Assembly: GCF_002252625.1 (NCBI RefSeq)
Contig: NZ_NQKW01000003.1
Location: 124,001 to 188,000, forward strand
Reading direction: 5' to 3'
Source: Synechococcus sp. 1G10
GTDB taxonomy: Bacteria; Cyanobacteriota; Cyanobacteriia; PCC-6307; Cyanobiaceae
Length of the DNA: 64,000 nt
How positions within the stretch are numbered: the first letter of the stretch is position 1; each line of letters opens with the position of its first letter. Below the pieces are notes generated by a model. That model saw only the letters and a program-made list of their open reading frames with translations, made no database searches and was not told where the DNA came from. The position numbers and the translations under genes are program-made. This document shows positions 42,043 to 51,802 of the stretch, piece by piece.

Positions 42043-42554
42043 TCGGCAAGCAGGGCCTGAACGCAGCGCTCCACCAAGGCAGGCACGGCAGCGGCGTCCT
42101 CCCAGCCGATGATTTGGAGCGCCCGCCCCTCCAGATTCTTGTAAGTCCGAAAAAACTCGGCCACTTCTTCGAGCTGATTGGCACCGATCTCGCGAATGCT
42201 GCCTAGGCCGCTCTCTCGGCCGTTGGCCTCGGGGACACACGAGAGCTTCCCGTCATGGGCGTCGCAGTCGATCATGTCGAGGTAGCCGATCGGTCGGGCA
42301 GTGATCAGGTAGCCGGCGTAGGCGGGCTCTTCCATGATCCCAATCGCGTCGAGGGGAGCGCCGTCCTCCGCAAGGGTGTTGGGAACGAAGCCGTCGTCGA
42401 AGGGTTAGCGGACCGAGGAATGGAGTATCCGATCGAGGGCCATCAGACCGGCCGCGCTGTTGTACTGGTATTTGTTACGGCTACCGGCGGGAATCTCCAC
42501 CACCAGGTTCACCAATCCCAGGGATGGCGAGGGGGACAGGCTGCTGATGTCCAC
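42009..42554 (-). pseudogene. Inorganic pyrophosphatase, pseudogene with in-frame stop
   Basis: Read from GTG 42554 the frame gives a near full-length family I pyrophosphatase (181 codons): SLGLVNLVVEIPAGSRNKYQ, LDRILHSSVR, then TAA at 42407-42405 where homologues have Tyr (VxYPxDYGF), then DDGFVPNTLAEDGAPLDA, YLITARPIGYLDMIDCDAHD and FFRTYKNLEGRALQIIGWED. Besides the stop, Tyr of DYGF is Asp and the catalytic middle Asp of the DGDPLD signature is Ala. So the enzyme would be dead even if read through. A different, apparently intact pyrophosphatase gene enters the window at 63804-64000. Confidence 0.82.
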
Positions 42555-42897
42555 GGCTGATGGGAATGGAGAAGCGGGGATCAGTCCGGAAAGAGCCTCG
42601 CTCCAGCAGAACGGCAGCCACTGGAACGATCAGAGAAAGCAGAGCAATCGTGGCCCCCAGCAGCGGTGATCCGGGGTCCAGGAGTCCGTCTGGGCTGTAG
42701 GACTCATCCTTGGAGCTTCCGCTGGCTGCGGATGAACCAAGCCCTGGCACCTCAGTGGCAGGGGTCTGGAGGCTGGAAAGACCACCCGGCGCAGCAACTG
42801 AGGAGGTGCCTGCGGAGGTGGCAGTTGCGGTAGCCGGGCCGGTTCGTGGAGGTTCGGAATCCATGGATAGGGATGAGGGACCAGCTTCAGGGAGCAA
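42481..42897 (-). CDS. Small single-helix membrane protein, unknown (doubtful)
   Basis: 138 residues: a Ser/Pro/Ala/Thr-rich N-terminal half, one hydrophobic helix (LLGATIALLSLIVPVAAVLL, ~85-104), then FRTDPRFSIPISRG. The C-terminal ~25 residues read through the 5' end of the pyrophosphatase pseudogene in another frame, so the natural end may have been lost. Similar one-helix proteins of unknown role occur in cyanobacteria, but support is weak. Confidence 0.4.
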   Translation of the reverse strand: MLPEAGPSSLSMDSEPPRTGPATATATSAGTSSVAAPGGLSSLQTPATEVPGLGSSAASGSSKDESYSPDGLLDPGSPLLGATIALLSLIVPVAAVLLERGSFRTDPRFSIPISRGHQQPVPLAIPGIGEPGGGDSRR

Positions 42898-43046
42898 CGT
42901 CGGCTCGGCACTCAGGCCGTTCAGAACGCTGGTCCCGGAAGCAGCAGCAGCTGTCTGATGGGGAGAGAACCACCCCGCAGAAAGTCTGTTACCGAATTCA
43001 ATATGACACCTTCTGCATGCTTCTGCCCAAGCCGCTGACGAACCGC

Positions 43047-43553
43047 TCAGGCAGCGGGGCGCGACTGCTCCAACTGATCCCTCTTGGTGCTGAGCACCGC
43101 CGGTGCCTGATCCAGTCCCTGCAGGCTGAGACGAATGGCCTGGAGTTCCTCGAGGATTGAGCTCAGTAGCTGCTGGGTAGCCGTTGAGGGTGAATTGAGC
43201 ACCTCGACGGTCACCTCCTTGATACGCAGCACATCGCGGGCGAAACGGGCCACCTCGTTGGGGTGAAAGAGCAGTGCCTCCTTCTGATCGGTGCGGTATT
43301 CCGGGTTGAGCTTGCGCGAGTTGAAGGGTGGATTGAGGTTGCGTGGATCCGTATTGGTGTAGCGGTAGACCGAAGCCCTCGAACGGTTCAGCGCTTTCTG
43401 CACCTCGTCGATGCCGATCAGGCCTTCAGCCGATTCGGGGCTGGGATCGGGCAGGCCAGCAGGCCAGGACGGTGGCACGGTCGGTGGAAGCTCTCCATTG
43501 GAGCCGGCCGTTGGTGCAACCATAAGACTTATCTTGGACGGCTGGGAATTCAT
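43047..43553 (-). CDS. Putative helix-turn-helix DNA-binding protein
   Basis: 168 residues. Ser/Pro-rich N-terminus, then GLIGIDEVQKALNRSRASVYRYTN, which resembles a MerR/excisionase-type helix-turn-helix, followed by RTDQKEALLFHPNEVARFARDVL (as in excisionase-like 'wing' regions) and a C-terminal helical segment that could dimerise. No enzymatic domain. I know no specific name; a transcription or nucleoid role is an inference. Divergent from proS with a 171-base gap between starts, in which I saw no strong motif. Confidence 0.65.
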   Translation of the reverse strand: MNSQPSKISLMVAPTAGSNGELPPTVPPSWPAGLPDPSPESAEGLIGIDEVQKALNRSRASVYRYTNTDPRNLNPPFNSRKLNPEYRTDQKEALLFHPNEVARFARDVLRIKEVTVEVLNSPSTATQQLLSSILEELQAIRLSLQGLDQAPAVLSTKRDQLEQSRPAA

Positions 43554-43724
43554 GCCGACGCTAGCAGAGGAAGCCTGGAGATCCAGGTCGCTTCAGCAAC
43601 CTGCCTGGTGGGGTGATTAAAACGGCTCAGGCCCCGCTCGGCAAGACCAGCCCCGGCTCCCATCCGCCCTGAAAACATGGCCCGTGCGGTGATAGGTTCC
43701 CGGGCTGCTCAAGCTGTGGTTTCC

Positions 43725-45554
43725 ATGCGCGTCTCCCGCCTGATGCTGGTGACGCTGCGGGATGACCCGGCGGAAGCCGAAATCCCGTCCCACAAACTGC
43801 TGCTTCGCGGCGGCTACATGCGTCGGGTGGCCTCCGGTGTGTACGCCTATCTGCCCCTGCTCTGGAGGGTGCTCACCAAGATCTCGGCGATCGTGCGTCA
43901 GGAGATGGACGCCACCGGCGCCCTGGAGACCCTCCTCCCCGCCCTGCAGCCGGCCAGCCTCTGGGAACGCAGCGGCCGCTGGCAGGGCTACACCGCCGGG
44001 GAAGGAATCATGTTTCACCTGGTCGACCGCCAGGAGCGCTCCATGGGGCTCGGTCCGACCCATGAAGAAGTGATCACGGCCCTGGCCGCCGATCTGCTCC
44101 GCTCCTACCGGCAACTTCCGGTCAGCCTCTACCAGATCCAGACCAAATTCAGGGATGAGATCCGGCCTCGCTTCGGCCTGATGCGCGGGCGTGAATTCAT
44201 CATGAAGGATGCCTATTCCTTCCATGCCGACGAGGCCGATCTCAGGCTCACCTATCAGCGCATGGACGAGGCCTACCGCCGCATCTTCAGCCGCTGTGGC
44301 CTGCGCACAGTGGCAGTTGAAGCCGACAGCGGCGCCATCGGAGGCTCTGCCAGTCAGGAGTTCATGGTCACCGCCGATGCCGGGGAGGATCTGATCCTCA
44401 GCAGTGCGGATGGGCGTTATGCCGCCAATCAGGAGCGGGCCTGCTCGTTGCCGGAGCCGGCAGTGCCCCTGCCCACCGCCGGCTCCGGCGCGGTGGAACT
44501 TCACACCCCAGGGCAGCACAGCATCGAGGACCTCTGCGCCGCCCATGGCTTCGATCCCAGCCAGACGGTGAAGGTGCTGCTCCTGCTGGCCCGCTGGGCC
44601 GAAGCCAAACCACAGCCCGTGCTGGTCAGCCTGCGCGGCGATCAGCAGCTCAACCCCACCAAGCTCGCCAACGCCGTCAGCGCGTCGCTGGGGGAAGGGT
44701 CCGGGGCCCTGTTGGACCTGGAGACGATCACGCCGGAGCAGATCCGCTCCGAGGGCCTGTCTGCCTGGCCTCTGGGCTGCCTGGGTCCGCATCTGGGCGA
44801 TGAACTGCTGGCGGGAGCGCGCAGCTGGCAACCCTCGTTTCTGCGCCTGGCGGATGCCACCGCAGCGGAGCTCGAAACCTTCGTCTGTGGGGCCAATCGC
44901 CAGGACACCCATCAGGTGGGAGCCCGCTGGTCGGAGCTGACGGGCGGGCGGCCGAGCGTGGCCGACCTGCGCTCAGCCCAGCCGGGGGAGCGCTGCCTGC
45001 AGGACCCCAGCCAGCGGCTTGAGGCCAGCCGCGGCATCGAGGTGGGTCACATCTTCCAGCTGGGTCGCAAATATTCCCAGGCCCTGGAGGCCACCTTCAC
45101 CAATGAACAGGGTCTGGATGAGCCCCTGTGGATGGGCTGCTACGGCATCGGGGTATCCCGGCTGGCCCAGGCGGCCGTTGAGCAGCACCACGATCAGCTG
45201 GGCATTCGCTGGCCCGTGGCGATCGCCCCCTTCGAGGTGATCGTGGTGGTGGCCAGCGCCCAGGACCCCGTGCAGCTGGCTCTCGGGGAGAGGCTTCACG
45301 ACGAGCTCGAGCGGGCTGGACTCGACGTGCTGCTCGATGACCGCAGCGAGCGGGCCGGGGTGAAATTCAAGGATGCCGATCTGATCGGAATTCCCTGGCG
45401 GGTGGTGGTGGGGCGCGGTGCCGCCTCTGGCCAGGTTGAACTGGTGGAGCGCGCTGGCGGAGCCAAGCGAGACGTGGCAGCCGAGGAGGTGGTGACCCTG
45501 CTGCAGGAGCACATCGGCGCCGCACGTCTGGGACTGGCTACGGGGAGCCCGTAA
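43725..45554 (+). CDS. proS: Prolyl-tRNA synthetase (bacterial type)
   Basis: Class II aminoacyl-tRNA synthetase, 609 residues from ATG 43725. Motif 1 GGYMRRVASGVYAYLPL and RSGRWQGY; motif 2 FRDEIRPRFGLMRGREFIMKDAYSFH; an INS-type editing insertion in the middle (~220-390, with FDPSQTVKVLLL and LGCLGPHLGDELL); motif 3 MGCYGIGVSRLAQAAVEQHHD; and the C-terminal anticodon-binding domain (VASAQDPVQLALGERLHDEL). An upstream in-frame start at 43677 is not conserved-looking. Confidence 0.95.
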   Translation: MRVSRLMLVTLRDDPAEAEIPSHKLLLRGGYMRRVASGVYAYLPLLWRVLTKISAIVRQEMDATGALETLLPALQPASLWERSGRWQGYTAGEGIMFHLVDRQERSMGLGPTHEEVITALAADLLRSYRQLPVSLYQIQTKFRDEIRPRFGLMRGREFIMKDAYSFHADEADLRLTYQRMDEAYRRIFSRCGLRTVAVEADSGAIGGSASQEFMVTADAGEDLILSSADGRYAANQERACSLPEPAVPLPTAGSGAVELHTPGQHSIEDLCAAHGFDPSQTVKVLLLLARWAEAKPQPVLVSLRGDQQLNPTKLANAVSASLGEGSGALLDLETITPEQIRSEGLSAWPLGCLGPHLGDELLAGARSWQPSFLRLADATAAELETFVCGANRQDTHQVGARWSELTGGRPSVADLRSAQPGERCLQDPSQRLEASRGIEVGHIFQLGRKYSQALEATFTNEQGLDEPLWMGCYGIGVSRLAQAAVEQHHDQLGIRWPVAIAPFEVIVVVASAQDPVQLALGERLHDELERAGLDVLLDDRSERAGVKFKDADLIGIPWRVVVGRGAASGQVELVERAGGAKRDVAAEEVVTLLQEHIGAARLGLATGSP

Positions 45555-45582
45555 GATCGGCCATCGACACGCAGAGACGCTG

Positions 45583-46077
45583 ATGACTGTTGTCTGGAGG
45601 TCCTTCTTCCGTTCGACTGGGCCAGCCATCAGCGCAGTTCTCCAGTCCTGCTGGGCCGGGCTGTTCTCACCGAGTTGGTGGAGCAGCACGCTGACGCCCC
45701 TGCTGGCCATCGGGCTCGCGCTCAGCCTCACTCTCACCAGCTGCGGCAGTGCCGGCAACAGCCTGAGCGGTTCCTATGTCGAGGACACCATGACGGTGGC
45801 TGAATCATTGCTTGGAACCATTGCCATCAGCCAGGACGATCCGGCCCGCCCCGAGGCCGAAAGCGAAGCCCGCGTCCTGATCAACGACTACATGGCCCTC
45901 TACAGGCCGAAGGCACGGATAAACGGACTGCCCTCCTTCACCACCATGCAGACCGCCCTGAACTCACTGGCCGGGCACTACACCAATTACGCCAACCGTC
46001 CCCTGCCTGACGCTCTCAAGACCCGCCTGGAAAAAGAATTGAAGAAAGCCGAAACCGCCGTCGTCCGGGGCACCTGA
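45583..46077 (+). CDS. psb27: Photosystem II assembly/repair lipoprotein Psb27
   Basis: Lumenal factor that binds CP43 in immature photosystem II and keeps the manganese site free for assembly. 164 residues with an unusually long N-terminal leader; the signal helix and lipobox (LALSLTLTSC, Cys near 54) are followed by the four-helix-bundle protein: GSYVEDTMTVAESLLGTIAI, EARVLINDYMALYRPKARIN, GLPSFTTMQTALNSLAGHYT and LEKELKKAETAV. It lies 28 bases after proS. Inner starts that shorten the leader are possible. Confidence 0.92.
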   Translation: MTVVWRSFFRSTGPAISAVLQSCWAGLFSPSWWSSTLTPLLAIGLALSLTLTSCGSAGNSLSGSYVEDTMTVAESLLGTIAISQDDPARPEAESEARVLINDYMALYRPKARINGLPSFTTMQTALNSLAGHYTNYANRPLPDALKTRLEKELKKAETAVVRGT

Positions 46078-46208
46078 TTTCCCTTGGGGTCAAGCGGCCG
46101 GACCAATCCAGCGGCCAGCCAGCTTGTTTTCAGGCCCCAGGGCTTTGACGAAAGGGCTGGTCATCTGAGACTCTTGACCCTTGTGCTTAGAAGCGGCTAC
46201 GGGCCGCT

Positions 46209-47528
46209 GTGTCCTTGGCCAATGTTGTCGTCATCGGTGCACAGTGGGGCGACGAGGGGAAAGGCAAGATCACCGATCTGCTGAGCCGATCCGCCGATGT
46301 GGTGGTTCGTTATCAGGGTGGAGTCAATGCCGGCCACACGATCGTGGTCGACGACAAGGTGCTGAAGCTTCACCTCATTCCCTCTGGGATTCTCTACCCC
46401 GACACCATCTGTCTGATCGGTTCGGGCACGGTGGTCGACCCGCGCATCATGCTCGAAGAACTCGACATGCTCGGCGGCTACGGCATTGACATCTCCGGAC
46501 TGAAGCTGGCCTCCACGGCTCACGTCACGATGCCGTACCACCGCCTGCTCGATCTGGCGATGGAACAGCGCCGAGGTGATCGCCGCATCGGCACCACCGG
46601 CCGGGGCATCGGTCCCACCTATGCGGATAAGTCAGATCGCAACGGCATCCGGGTGATCGACCTGCTGGATCCCGACCGCTTGCGCGAGCGCCTGATGGGG
46701 CCACTGACCGAAAAGAATCTGATCCTGGAGCGGATCTACGGCCTCGAGCCCCTTGATCCCGAGGTGGTGCTGACGGAATACCTCGCCTATGGCGAGCGTC
46801 TTGCCCCGCATGTGGTCGACTGCACCCGCACGATCCACCAGGCGGCCCGGGCCCGGCAGAACATTCTCTTCGAGGGCGCCCAGGGAACCCTGCTCGATCT
46901 CGATCACGGCACCTACCCCTACGTCACCTCATCGAATCCCGTCTCCGGCGGCGCCTGTATCGGCGCCGGCGTGGGCCCCACCCTGATCGACCGGGTCATC
47001 GGGGTCGCCAAGGCCTACACCACCCGGGTGGGAGAGGGTCCCTTCCCCACGGAACTGCAGGGCAGTATCAACGACCATCTCTGCGACCGGGGCGGGGAGT
47101 ACGGCACCACCACGGGGCGCCGTCGCCGCTGCGGCTGGTTCGATGGGGTGATCGGTCGCTACGCCGTGGAGGTGAACGGACTGGATTGCCTGGCCATCAC
47201 CAAGCTTGATGTGCTCGATGAACTCGATGAGATCCAGGTCGGCGTGGCCTATGAGCTCGATGGCGAACGCATCGATCACTTCCCCAGCAGCGCCGAGACA
47301 TTTGCCCGCTGCCGTCCGATCTTTCAGACCCTGCCCGGCTGGCAGTGCTCCACCGCAGAGTGCCGCGCCCTTGAGGATCTGCCCGACGCCGCCATGGCCT
47401 ACCTCCGGTTCCTGGCTGAGCTGATGGAAGTTCCGATCGCGATCGTTTCGCTCGGCGCCCAGCGTGATCAGACGATCGTGGTGGAGGATCCGATCCACGG
47501 ACCTAAGCGCGCCCTTCTGAACGTATGA
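46209..47528 (+). CDS. purA: Adenylosuccinate synthetase
   Basis: GTP-dependent conversion of IMP to adenylosuccinate on the way to AMP. 439 residues from GTG 46209: [20 protein letters not shown] (IMP/GTP loop), [62 protein letters not shown] and LTKLDVLD-like [14 protein letters not shown]. Its stop overlaps the ATG of the PfkB kinase by four bases, so a purine-linked role for the kinase is plausible. Confidence 0.95.
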   Translation: MSLANVVVIGAQWGDEGKGKITDLLSRSADVVVRYQGGVNAGHTIVVDDKVLKLHLIPSGILYPDTICLIGSGTVVDPRIMLEELDMLGGYGIDISGLKLASTAHVTMPYHRLLDLAMEQRRGDRRIGTTGRGIGPTYADKSDRNGIRVIDLLDPDRLRERLMGPLTEKNLILERIYGLEPLDPEVVLTEYLAYGERLAPHVVDCTRTIHQAARARQNILFEGAQGTLLDLDHGTYPYVTSSNPVSGGACIGAGVGPTLIDRVIGVAKAYTTRVGEGPFPTELQGSINDHLCDRGGEYGTTTGRRRRCGWFDGVIGRYAVEVNGLDCLAITKLDVLDELDEIQVGVAYELDGERIDHFPSSAETFARCRPIFQTLPGWQCSTAECRALEDLPDAAMAYLRFLAELMEVPIAIVSLGAQRDQTIVVEDPIHGPKRALLNV

Positions 47529-48529
47529 CGATCCACGCCGACGGCCGATCTCTCGATGTGGTGGGCATCGGCAACGCGATCGTCGATGTGCTGGTCAGCT
47601 CAGACGACGCTTTCCTCGAGAAGCATGGACTGAACAAGGGCGGCATGGCCCTGGTGGATGCCGAGCAGGCCAGGGCGCTCTACGAAGCGGCTGGCCCTGG
47701 ACTGGAAACCTCCGGAGGCTCGGCCGCCAACACCCTGGCGGGCCTGGCCCAGCTCGGTGTCCGGGCCGGGTTCATCGGCCGGGTGCGTGACGACCAGCTG
47801 GGGGCGATCTTCAGCCACGACATCCGCTCGGTTGGGGCTCGCTTCGAGACCCCGGCCGCCAGCACGGGTGCAGCCACCGCCCGTTGCCTGATCCTGGTCA
47901 CACCCGATGCCCAGCGCACGATGTGCACCTATCTGGGCGCCTCGGTGGACCTTGAACCAGCCGACCTGGACCTGGATCTGGTGCGTCAGGCGGGGATGCT
48001 CTACCTGGAGGGATACCTCTGGGATGGAGAGGCCGCCAAGCGGGCCTTCCTCGCCGCCGCGGAGGTGATGCGCGCCACTGGTGGCCAGGTGGCCCTCTCC
48101 CTCTCCGATGCCTTTTGCGTCGAGCGCCACCGGCAGAGCTTCCAGGAGCTGGTCGATGGCCATGTGGATGTGCTCTTCGCCAACGAAGCCGAGATCACCG
48201 CGCTGTACCAGTGCGATGGTTTCGAGGCGGCGATGGAACAGGTGCGCGGCCGCTGCGCGATCGCCGTGCTCACACGCGGTGCCCTGGGTTCGGTGGTGCT
48301 CGGAAACGGGCAGGTCCATCGAATCGATCCCTGGGTGCTAGGCCCCCTGGTTGACACCACAGGAGCCGGTGATCTCTATGCCTCCGGTTTCCTCTACGGA
48401 CTCACCCGCGGGGAGACTCTGGAGCGCTGCGGCCAGCTGGGATCTCTCTGCGCGGGCCAGGTGATCACCCAGCTGGGGCCCCGCCCGCGGGCCTCACTGC
48501 CGCAGTTGGTGGCCGAGCACCTGGGCTGA
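47525..48529 (+). CDS. PfkB-family carbohydrate/nucleoside kinase (adenosine-kinase-like)
   Basis: Ribokinase-fold kinase, 334 residues: [18 protein letters not shown], substrate motif [29 protein letters not shown] and signature 2 [18 protein letters not shown] with the catalytic aspartate. The N-terminal [16 protein letters not shown] pattern is that of the adenosine-kinase-like group. Translationally coupled to purA, which fits adenosine or another purine nucleoside as substrate, but sugar kinases cannot be excluded. The last 36 bases overlap cobK tail to tail. Confidence 0.85.
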   Translation: MTIHADGRSLDVVGIGNAIVDVLVSSDDAFLEKHGLNKGGMALVDAEQARALYEAAGPGLETSGGSAANTLAGLAQLGVRAGFIGRVRDDQLGAIFSHDIRSVGARFETPAASTGAATARCLILVTPDAQRTMCTYLGASVDLEPADLDLDLVRQAGMLYLEGYLWDGEAAKRAFLAAAEVMRATGGQVALSLSDAFCVERHRQSFQELVDGHVDVLFANEAEITALYQCDGFEAAMEQVRGRCAIAVLTRGALGSVVLGNGQVHRIDPWVLGPLVDTTGAGDLYASGFLYGLTRGETLERCGQLGSLCAGQVITQLGPRPRASLPQLVAEHLG

Positions 48530-49381
48530 TTGCGCTCCAGTGGGCTCTGGCTGTCCCACCTGTGCCAGCAACTCCTCCAGCGGCCACAGTTCTGATTCGG
48601 GCAGCGGTTCCGCCGGTCGCCTGAGCAGCAGCAGCTTCAGCCCCAGCTCGGCGCAGAGCTGCTGCCAGAGCTCCTCGGTCGGGCCGCCCGACTGGCGGCA
48701 GAGCACCGCCGAGATGCCCCAGTGCTCCATCAGCGCCCTCTCGATCGAACCGGCAGTCGTCGCCGGTGGCCCCGTGCCGGGACGGTGGCAGGCAAGGGCA
48801 CCCTCACCCAGCCCCGCCGCCAGGGCCTGCCGCAGGCTTGTCGGGTTGGGCAGGATGCGGGCAAAGCAGGCACTGGTCTTGGCCAGCGCCACGGCCCTCG
48901 CCAGATGGCGGGCGCCGATCGCCAGCAGCAGACTCTCGCCGGCCAGGTCGATTCCGGCCAGATCCTCAAGCTGATCGAGCAGGATCAGCCTGGTCCCAGG
49001 CAGCTGGCGCACGGGCGGGCGCAGGAGGCGAAGCAGGGGTTGGCCGCCGCGGCTGCAGACCGCCGCCAGATCGGCGCTGATGCGGGCGGCGAAGGGATGG
49101 CTGGCATCGATCACCCAACGGAAGGGGGCGAGGGGAGCAGCAAGCAGTTCAGCTTCGATCGCCCCAGGGCCTGCCAGCGCTCCCAGGCGACTCTGCAGCC
49201 GGGGGTGGGCGGGATAGGCCCGCAGGGCGTCCTCGCTCACCAGTGAGACCTGCACACTCCAACCAGCGTCCAGCAGCCGGCTGACGATCAGCGGCCCTTC
49301 GCCGGTGCCGCCCAGCAGCCAGATCGATGGCCGCCGCCCTGGTACTGCAGCGGCGTCCGCCGCGTCAGATCCGGCGATCAA
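48494..49381 (-). CDS. cobK: Precorrin-6A / cobalt-precorrin-6A reductase
   Basis: Reduces precorrin-6A in corrin ring synthesis. 295 residues from a TTG at 49381: SIWLLGGTGEGPLIVSRLL (nucleotide-binding start), VIDASHPFAARISADLAAVC, LLLAIGARHLARAVALAK, CFARILPNPTSLRQALAAG and SAVLCRQSGGPTEELWQQL. No ATG fits; upstream in-frame sequence lies over ssb and is not coding-like. The start sits next to the oppositely directed ssb, so the two would share a very short promoter region. Confidence 0.85.
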   Translation of the reverse strand: MIAGSDAADAAAVPGRRPSIWLLGGTGEGPLIVSRLLDAGWSVQVSLVSEDALRAYPAHPRLQSRLGALAGPGAIEAELLAAPLAPFRWVIDASHPFAARISADLAAVCSRGGQPLLRLLRPPVRQLPGTRLILLDQLEDLAGIDLAGESLLLAIGARHLARAVALAKTSACFARILPNPTSLRQALAAGLGEGALACHRPGTGPPATTAGSIERALMEHWGISAVLCRQSGGPTEELWQQLCAELGLKLLLLRRPAEPLPESELWPLEELLAQVGQPEPTGAQSAQVLGHQLRQ

Positions 49382-49429
49382 GGGTTGGGTCCGTGCATCA
49401 GGATGGGGCCCACTGTCGTCGAGGGGGTC

Positions 49430-49960
49430 GTGAACCACTGTTTGCTGGAGGTGGTGGTGCTGGAGGCACCCCAGGTGCGCTACACCCAGGACAACCAGAC
49501 ACCGGTGGCGGAGATGGCCGTCGAACTCGATGGTCTCCGCCCCGATGATCCCCCGGGACAACTGAAGGTGGTGGGTTGGGGTAATCTCGCCCAGGATCTT
49601 CAGAACCGGGTGCAGGTGGGTCAGCGGCTGATGATCGAGGGGCGGCTGCGTATGAGCACCGTCTCGCGCGCCGATGGCACCAAGGAAAAGCGCGCCGAAT
49701 TCACCCTCGCCCGCCTTCACCCCCTCACGGCCCAGGGTTCCGCTCCGGCTCCATCTGCGGCGCCATCTGTGGCTCCACAGATGGCTGCAGCCATGGCTCA
49801 GGGCGCTCCGGTGCGCACGATTCCTCGGCCGGCGCCTGCCGCTCCCCGGCCGGTCACTCCGGCGCCGCGCCCTGCTGCTGCGGAGCCACCGCCCCCCACC
49901 TGGAACACCTCGCCGCTGGTGCCTGATCTGGCCGACGACGACGACGAAATCCCCTTCTGA
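49430..49960 (+). CDS. ssb: Single-stranded DNA-binding protein
   Basis: OB-fold protein protecting ssDNA in replication and repair. From GTG 49430 it begins VNHCLLEVVVLEAP, matching the usual MNHC- start of this cyanobacterial group; ATG 49403 is an alternative. OB core: TQDNQTPVAEMAVELDG, VVGWGNLAQDLQNRVQVGQR and IEGRLRMSTVSRADGTKEKR. A Pro/Ala-rich linker with repeated PAPA/PRP runs ends in the acidic tip DLADDDDEIPF, which recruits partner proteins such as PriA (gene at 52919). Confidence 0.85.
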   Translation: MNHCLLEVVVLEAPQVRYTQDNQTPVAEMAVELDGLRPDDPPGQLKVVGWGNLAQDLQNRVQVGQRLMIEGRLRMSTVSRADGTKEKRAEFTLARLHPLTAQGSAPAPSAAPSVAPQMAAAMAQGAPVRTIPRPAPAAPRPVTPAPRPAAAEPPPPTWNTSPLVPDLADDDDEIPF

Positions 49961-49968
49961 GGCCCGGA

Positions 49969-50202
49969 TCAGCCCGGTTCAAGCCGCTGGCGGGCCTGGT
50001 CGAGCAGCTGACCGAGCTCCCGCTCCAGTGCAGCAAGATCCAGCCTCAGATCGGGCCAGCGGCCGCCGTCGATCTGCTGCAGCAGCCAGAGGCGATCTTC
50101 AGTGAGCTGATCCAGCAGCTTCAGGGTGCTGGGGTCGTCGAGCGGGATCTCGGGGGGAGACGAAGGCGAAGCGGGATCGGCACTGGGGCTGGGGTGATCC
50201 AT
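49969..50202 (-). CDS. Small conserved-looking protein, unknown
   Basis: 77 residues: Ser/Pro-rich start and a helical core LLDQLTEDRLWLLQQIDGGRW followed by LRLDLAALERELGQLLDQAR, amphipathic and possibly a coiled coil. No known domain. Strong codon regularity and position in a gap between two convergent or divergent genes support it as real. Confidence 0.55.
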   Translation of the reverse strand: MDHPSPSADPASPSSPPEIPLDDPSTLKLLDQLTEDRLWLLQQIDGGRWPDLRLDLAALERELGQLLDQARQRLEPG

Positions 50203-50263
50203 GGCCGGAGGGTCTGCTTGTCAACGATCGCCATCCTGGACCGCGCTGCAGGAAGATGGCGCT

Positions 50264-50830
50264 ATGGAAGCACTCACATCCCCCGGCAGCCTGCTGACCA
50301 TCCTCGGTGCGGCGCTCACCGTGATCGGCTCGATCGCCTACGTCACCGACAGCCCCAACATCAGCCTGGCGGGAGTGTTCTACGGCGTTCCGGTGCTGCT
50401 GGGAGGCCTGGCCCTGAAGTCGTCGGAGCTGCCCCCAGCCCAGCGGCTCACGCCGGCAGCGGAGCTGCGGCAGCTGCGTGAGCTGCCCGAGAACGAGCCC
50501 TTGCGCAAGCTTCTCAAAGACGTGACACGCTGGCGTTATGGCCAGAAGGCCCACCTCGAGAGCTCTCTCGAAGCGCTCAAGCTCTGGAACGACGACGCTC
50601 CGCCGGAGCTGCTGAGCGTGGCCGAGCACGATCTGGATGGCGGCTATGGCCTGGTGCTCCACTTCCGCTGCCATGGAGTTCCGCCGGAACGATGGCAGGC
50701 CAAGCAGGACCGGCTGGGTCGCTTCTTCGGCCCTGGACTGCGCGCTGAGCTGCGGCTGATCTCCGCTTCCGAGCTGGAACTGAGCCTGCTGCCCGGCGCT
50801 GATGTCGTCGAGCCCGCTCCAGCGGCCTGA
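50264..50830 (+). CDS. DUF2854-family membrane protein
   Basis: 188 residues with two N-terminal helices (LLTILGAALTVIGSIAYV and GVFYGVPVLLGGLALKS) and a soluble C-terminal domain (LLKDVTRWRYGQKAHLESSL, RLGRFFGPGLRAELRLISAS, LELSLLPGAD). This matches a cyanobacterial and chloroplast family of unknown function (DUF2854). ATG 50264 is the natural start; an earlier in-frame ATG at 50201 overlaps the small opposite gene. Confidence 0.72.
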   Translation: MEALTSPGSLLTILGAALTVIGSIAYVTDSPNISLAGVFYGVPVLLGGLALKSSELPPAQRLTPAAELRQLRELPENEPLRKLLKDVTRWRYGQKAHLESSLEALKLWNDDAPPELLSVAEHDLDGGYGLVLHFRCHGVPPERWQAKQDRLGRFFGPGLRAELRLISASELELSLLPGADVVEPAPAA

Positions 50831-50884
50831 GCCCTGGCCCCGGCGCCTGCCGGTCCCCACGCCCACCCTTCTCCCCTTTTCCTC

Positions 50885-51802
50885 TTGAGCCAGGACCCCG
50901 TCATCAGTGCTGAGGACACCCTGCGTGTGTCCGTGCTCAGTGAGGCGCTGCCTTATATCCAGCGCTTCGCCGGGCGCCGCGTGGTGGTGAAGTACGGCGG
51001 CGCGGCGATGGTGCGGGAAGATCTGCGCGACGCAGTCTTCCGCGACCTGGCCCTGCTGGCCTGCGTGGGGGTGCAGCCGGTGGTGGTGCACGGCGGCGGA
51101 CCGGAGATCAACCAGTGGCTCAAGAAGCTGGAAATCCCCGCCCAGTTCCGTGATGGGCTGCGTGTCACCGACCCCGACACCATGGATGTGGTGGAAATGG
51201 TGCTGGTGGGTCGGGTCAACAAGCAGATCGTCAACGGTCTCAACCGGGTGGGGGGCCGTGCCGTGGGGCTCTCCGGCAGCGATGGGGCCCTGGTGGAGGC
51301 TCGCACCTGGGGCGAGGGTTCCCACGGACTGGTGGGTGAGGTGGCGGCGGTCAACCCCGATGTGCTCGCACCTCTGCTGCAGAGCGGCTACATCCCGGTG
51401 ATCTCGAGTGTGGCTGCCGATCCCAGTGGCCAGGCTCACAACATCAATGCCGACACGGTGGCCGGGGAGCTGGCCGCTGCCCTTCAGGCCGAGAAGCTGA
51501 TCCTGCTCACCGACACCCCGGGCATCCTGCAGGACCGGGAAGATCCCTCCAGCCTCTTGCGCCAGATCACCTTGCCCGAGGCCCGGGAGCTGATCCGTAC
51601 CGGCGTCGTCAACGCGGGGATGACACCCAAGACGGAATGCTGCATCCGGGCCCTGGCCCAGGGGGTCGGCGCGGCCCACATCCTCGATGGCCGTGTCCCC
51701 CATGCCCTGCTGCTGGAGGTGTTCACCGATGCCGGCGTCGGCACGATGGTGGTCGGCAGCAGCCGTGCCGCCGCCCGAGCGAGTGCCCAGCGGCGTGGCT
51801 GA
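50885..51802 (+). CDS. argB: Acetylglutamate kinase
   Basis: Controlling step of arginine synthesis: phosphorylates N-acetylglutamate. 305 residues from TTG 50885: [73 protein letters not shown] and the C-terminal arginine-site region [16 protein letters not shown]. The N-terminal helix ([13 protein letters not shown]) typical of arginine-inhibited, PII-regulated hexameric enzymes is present. In Synechococcus PII activates this enzyme; the PII of this window has Thr49/Phe51 in the T-loop that makes that contact. Confidence 0.95.
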   Translation: MSQDPVISAEDTLRVSVLSEALPYIQRFAGRRVVVKYGGAAMVREDLRDAVFRDLALLACVGVQPVVVHGGGPEINQWLKKLEIPAQFRDGLRVTDPDTMDVVEMVLVGRVNKQIVNGLNRVGGRAVGLSGSDGALVEARTWGEGSHGLVGEVAAVNPDVLAPLLQSGYIPVISSVAADPSGQAHNINADTVAGELAAALQAEKLILLTDTPGILQDREDPSSLLRQITLPEARELIRTGVVNAGMTPKTECCIRALAQGVGAAHILDGRVPHALLLEVFTDAGVGTMVVGSSRAAARASAQRRG

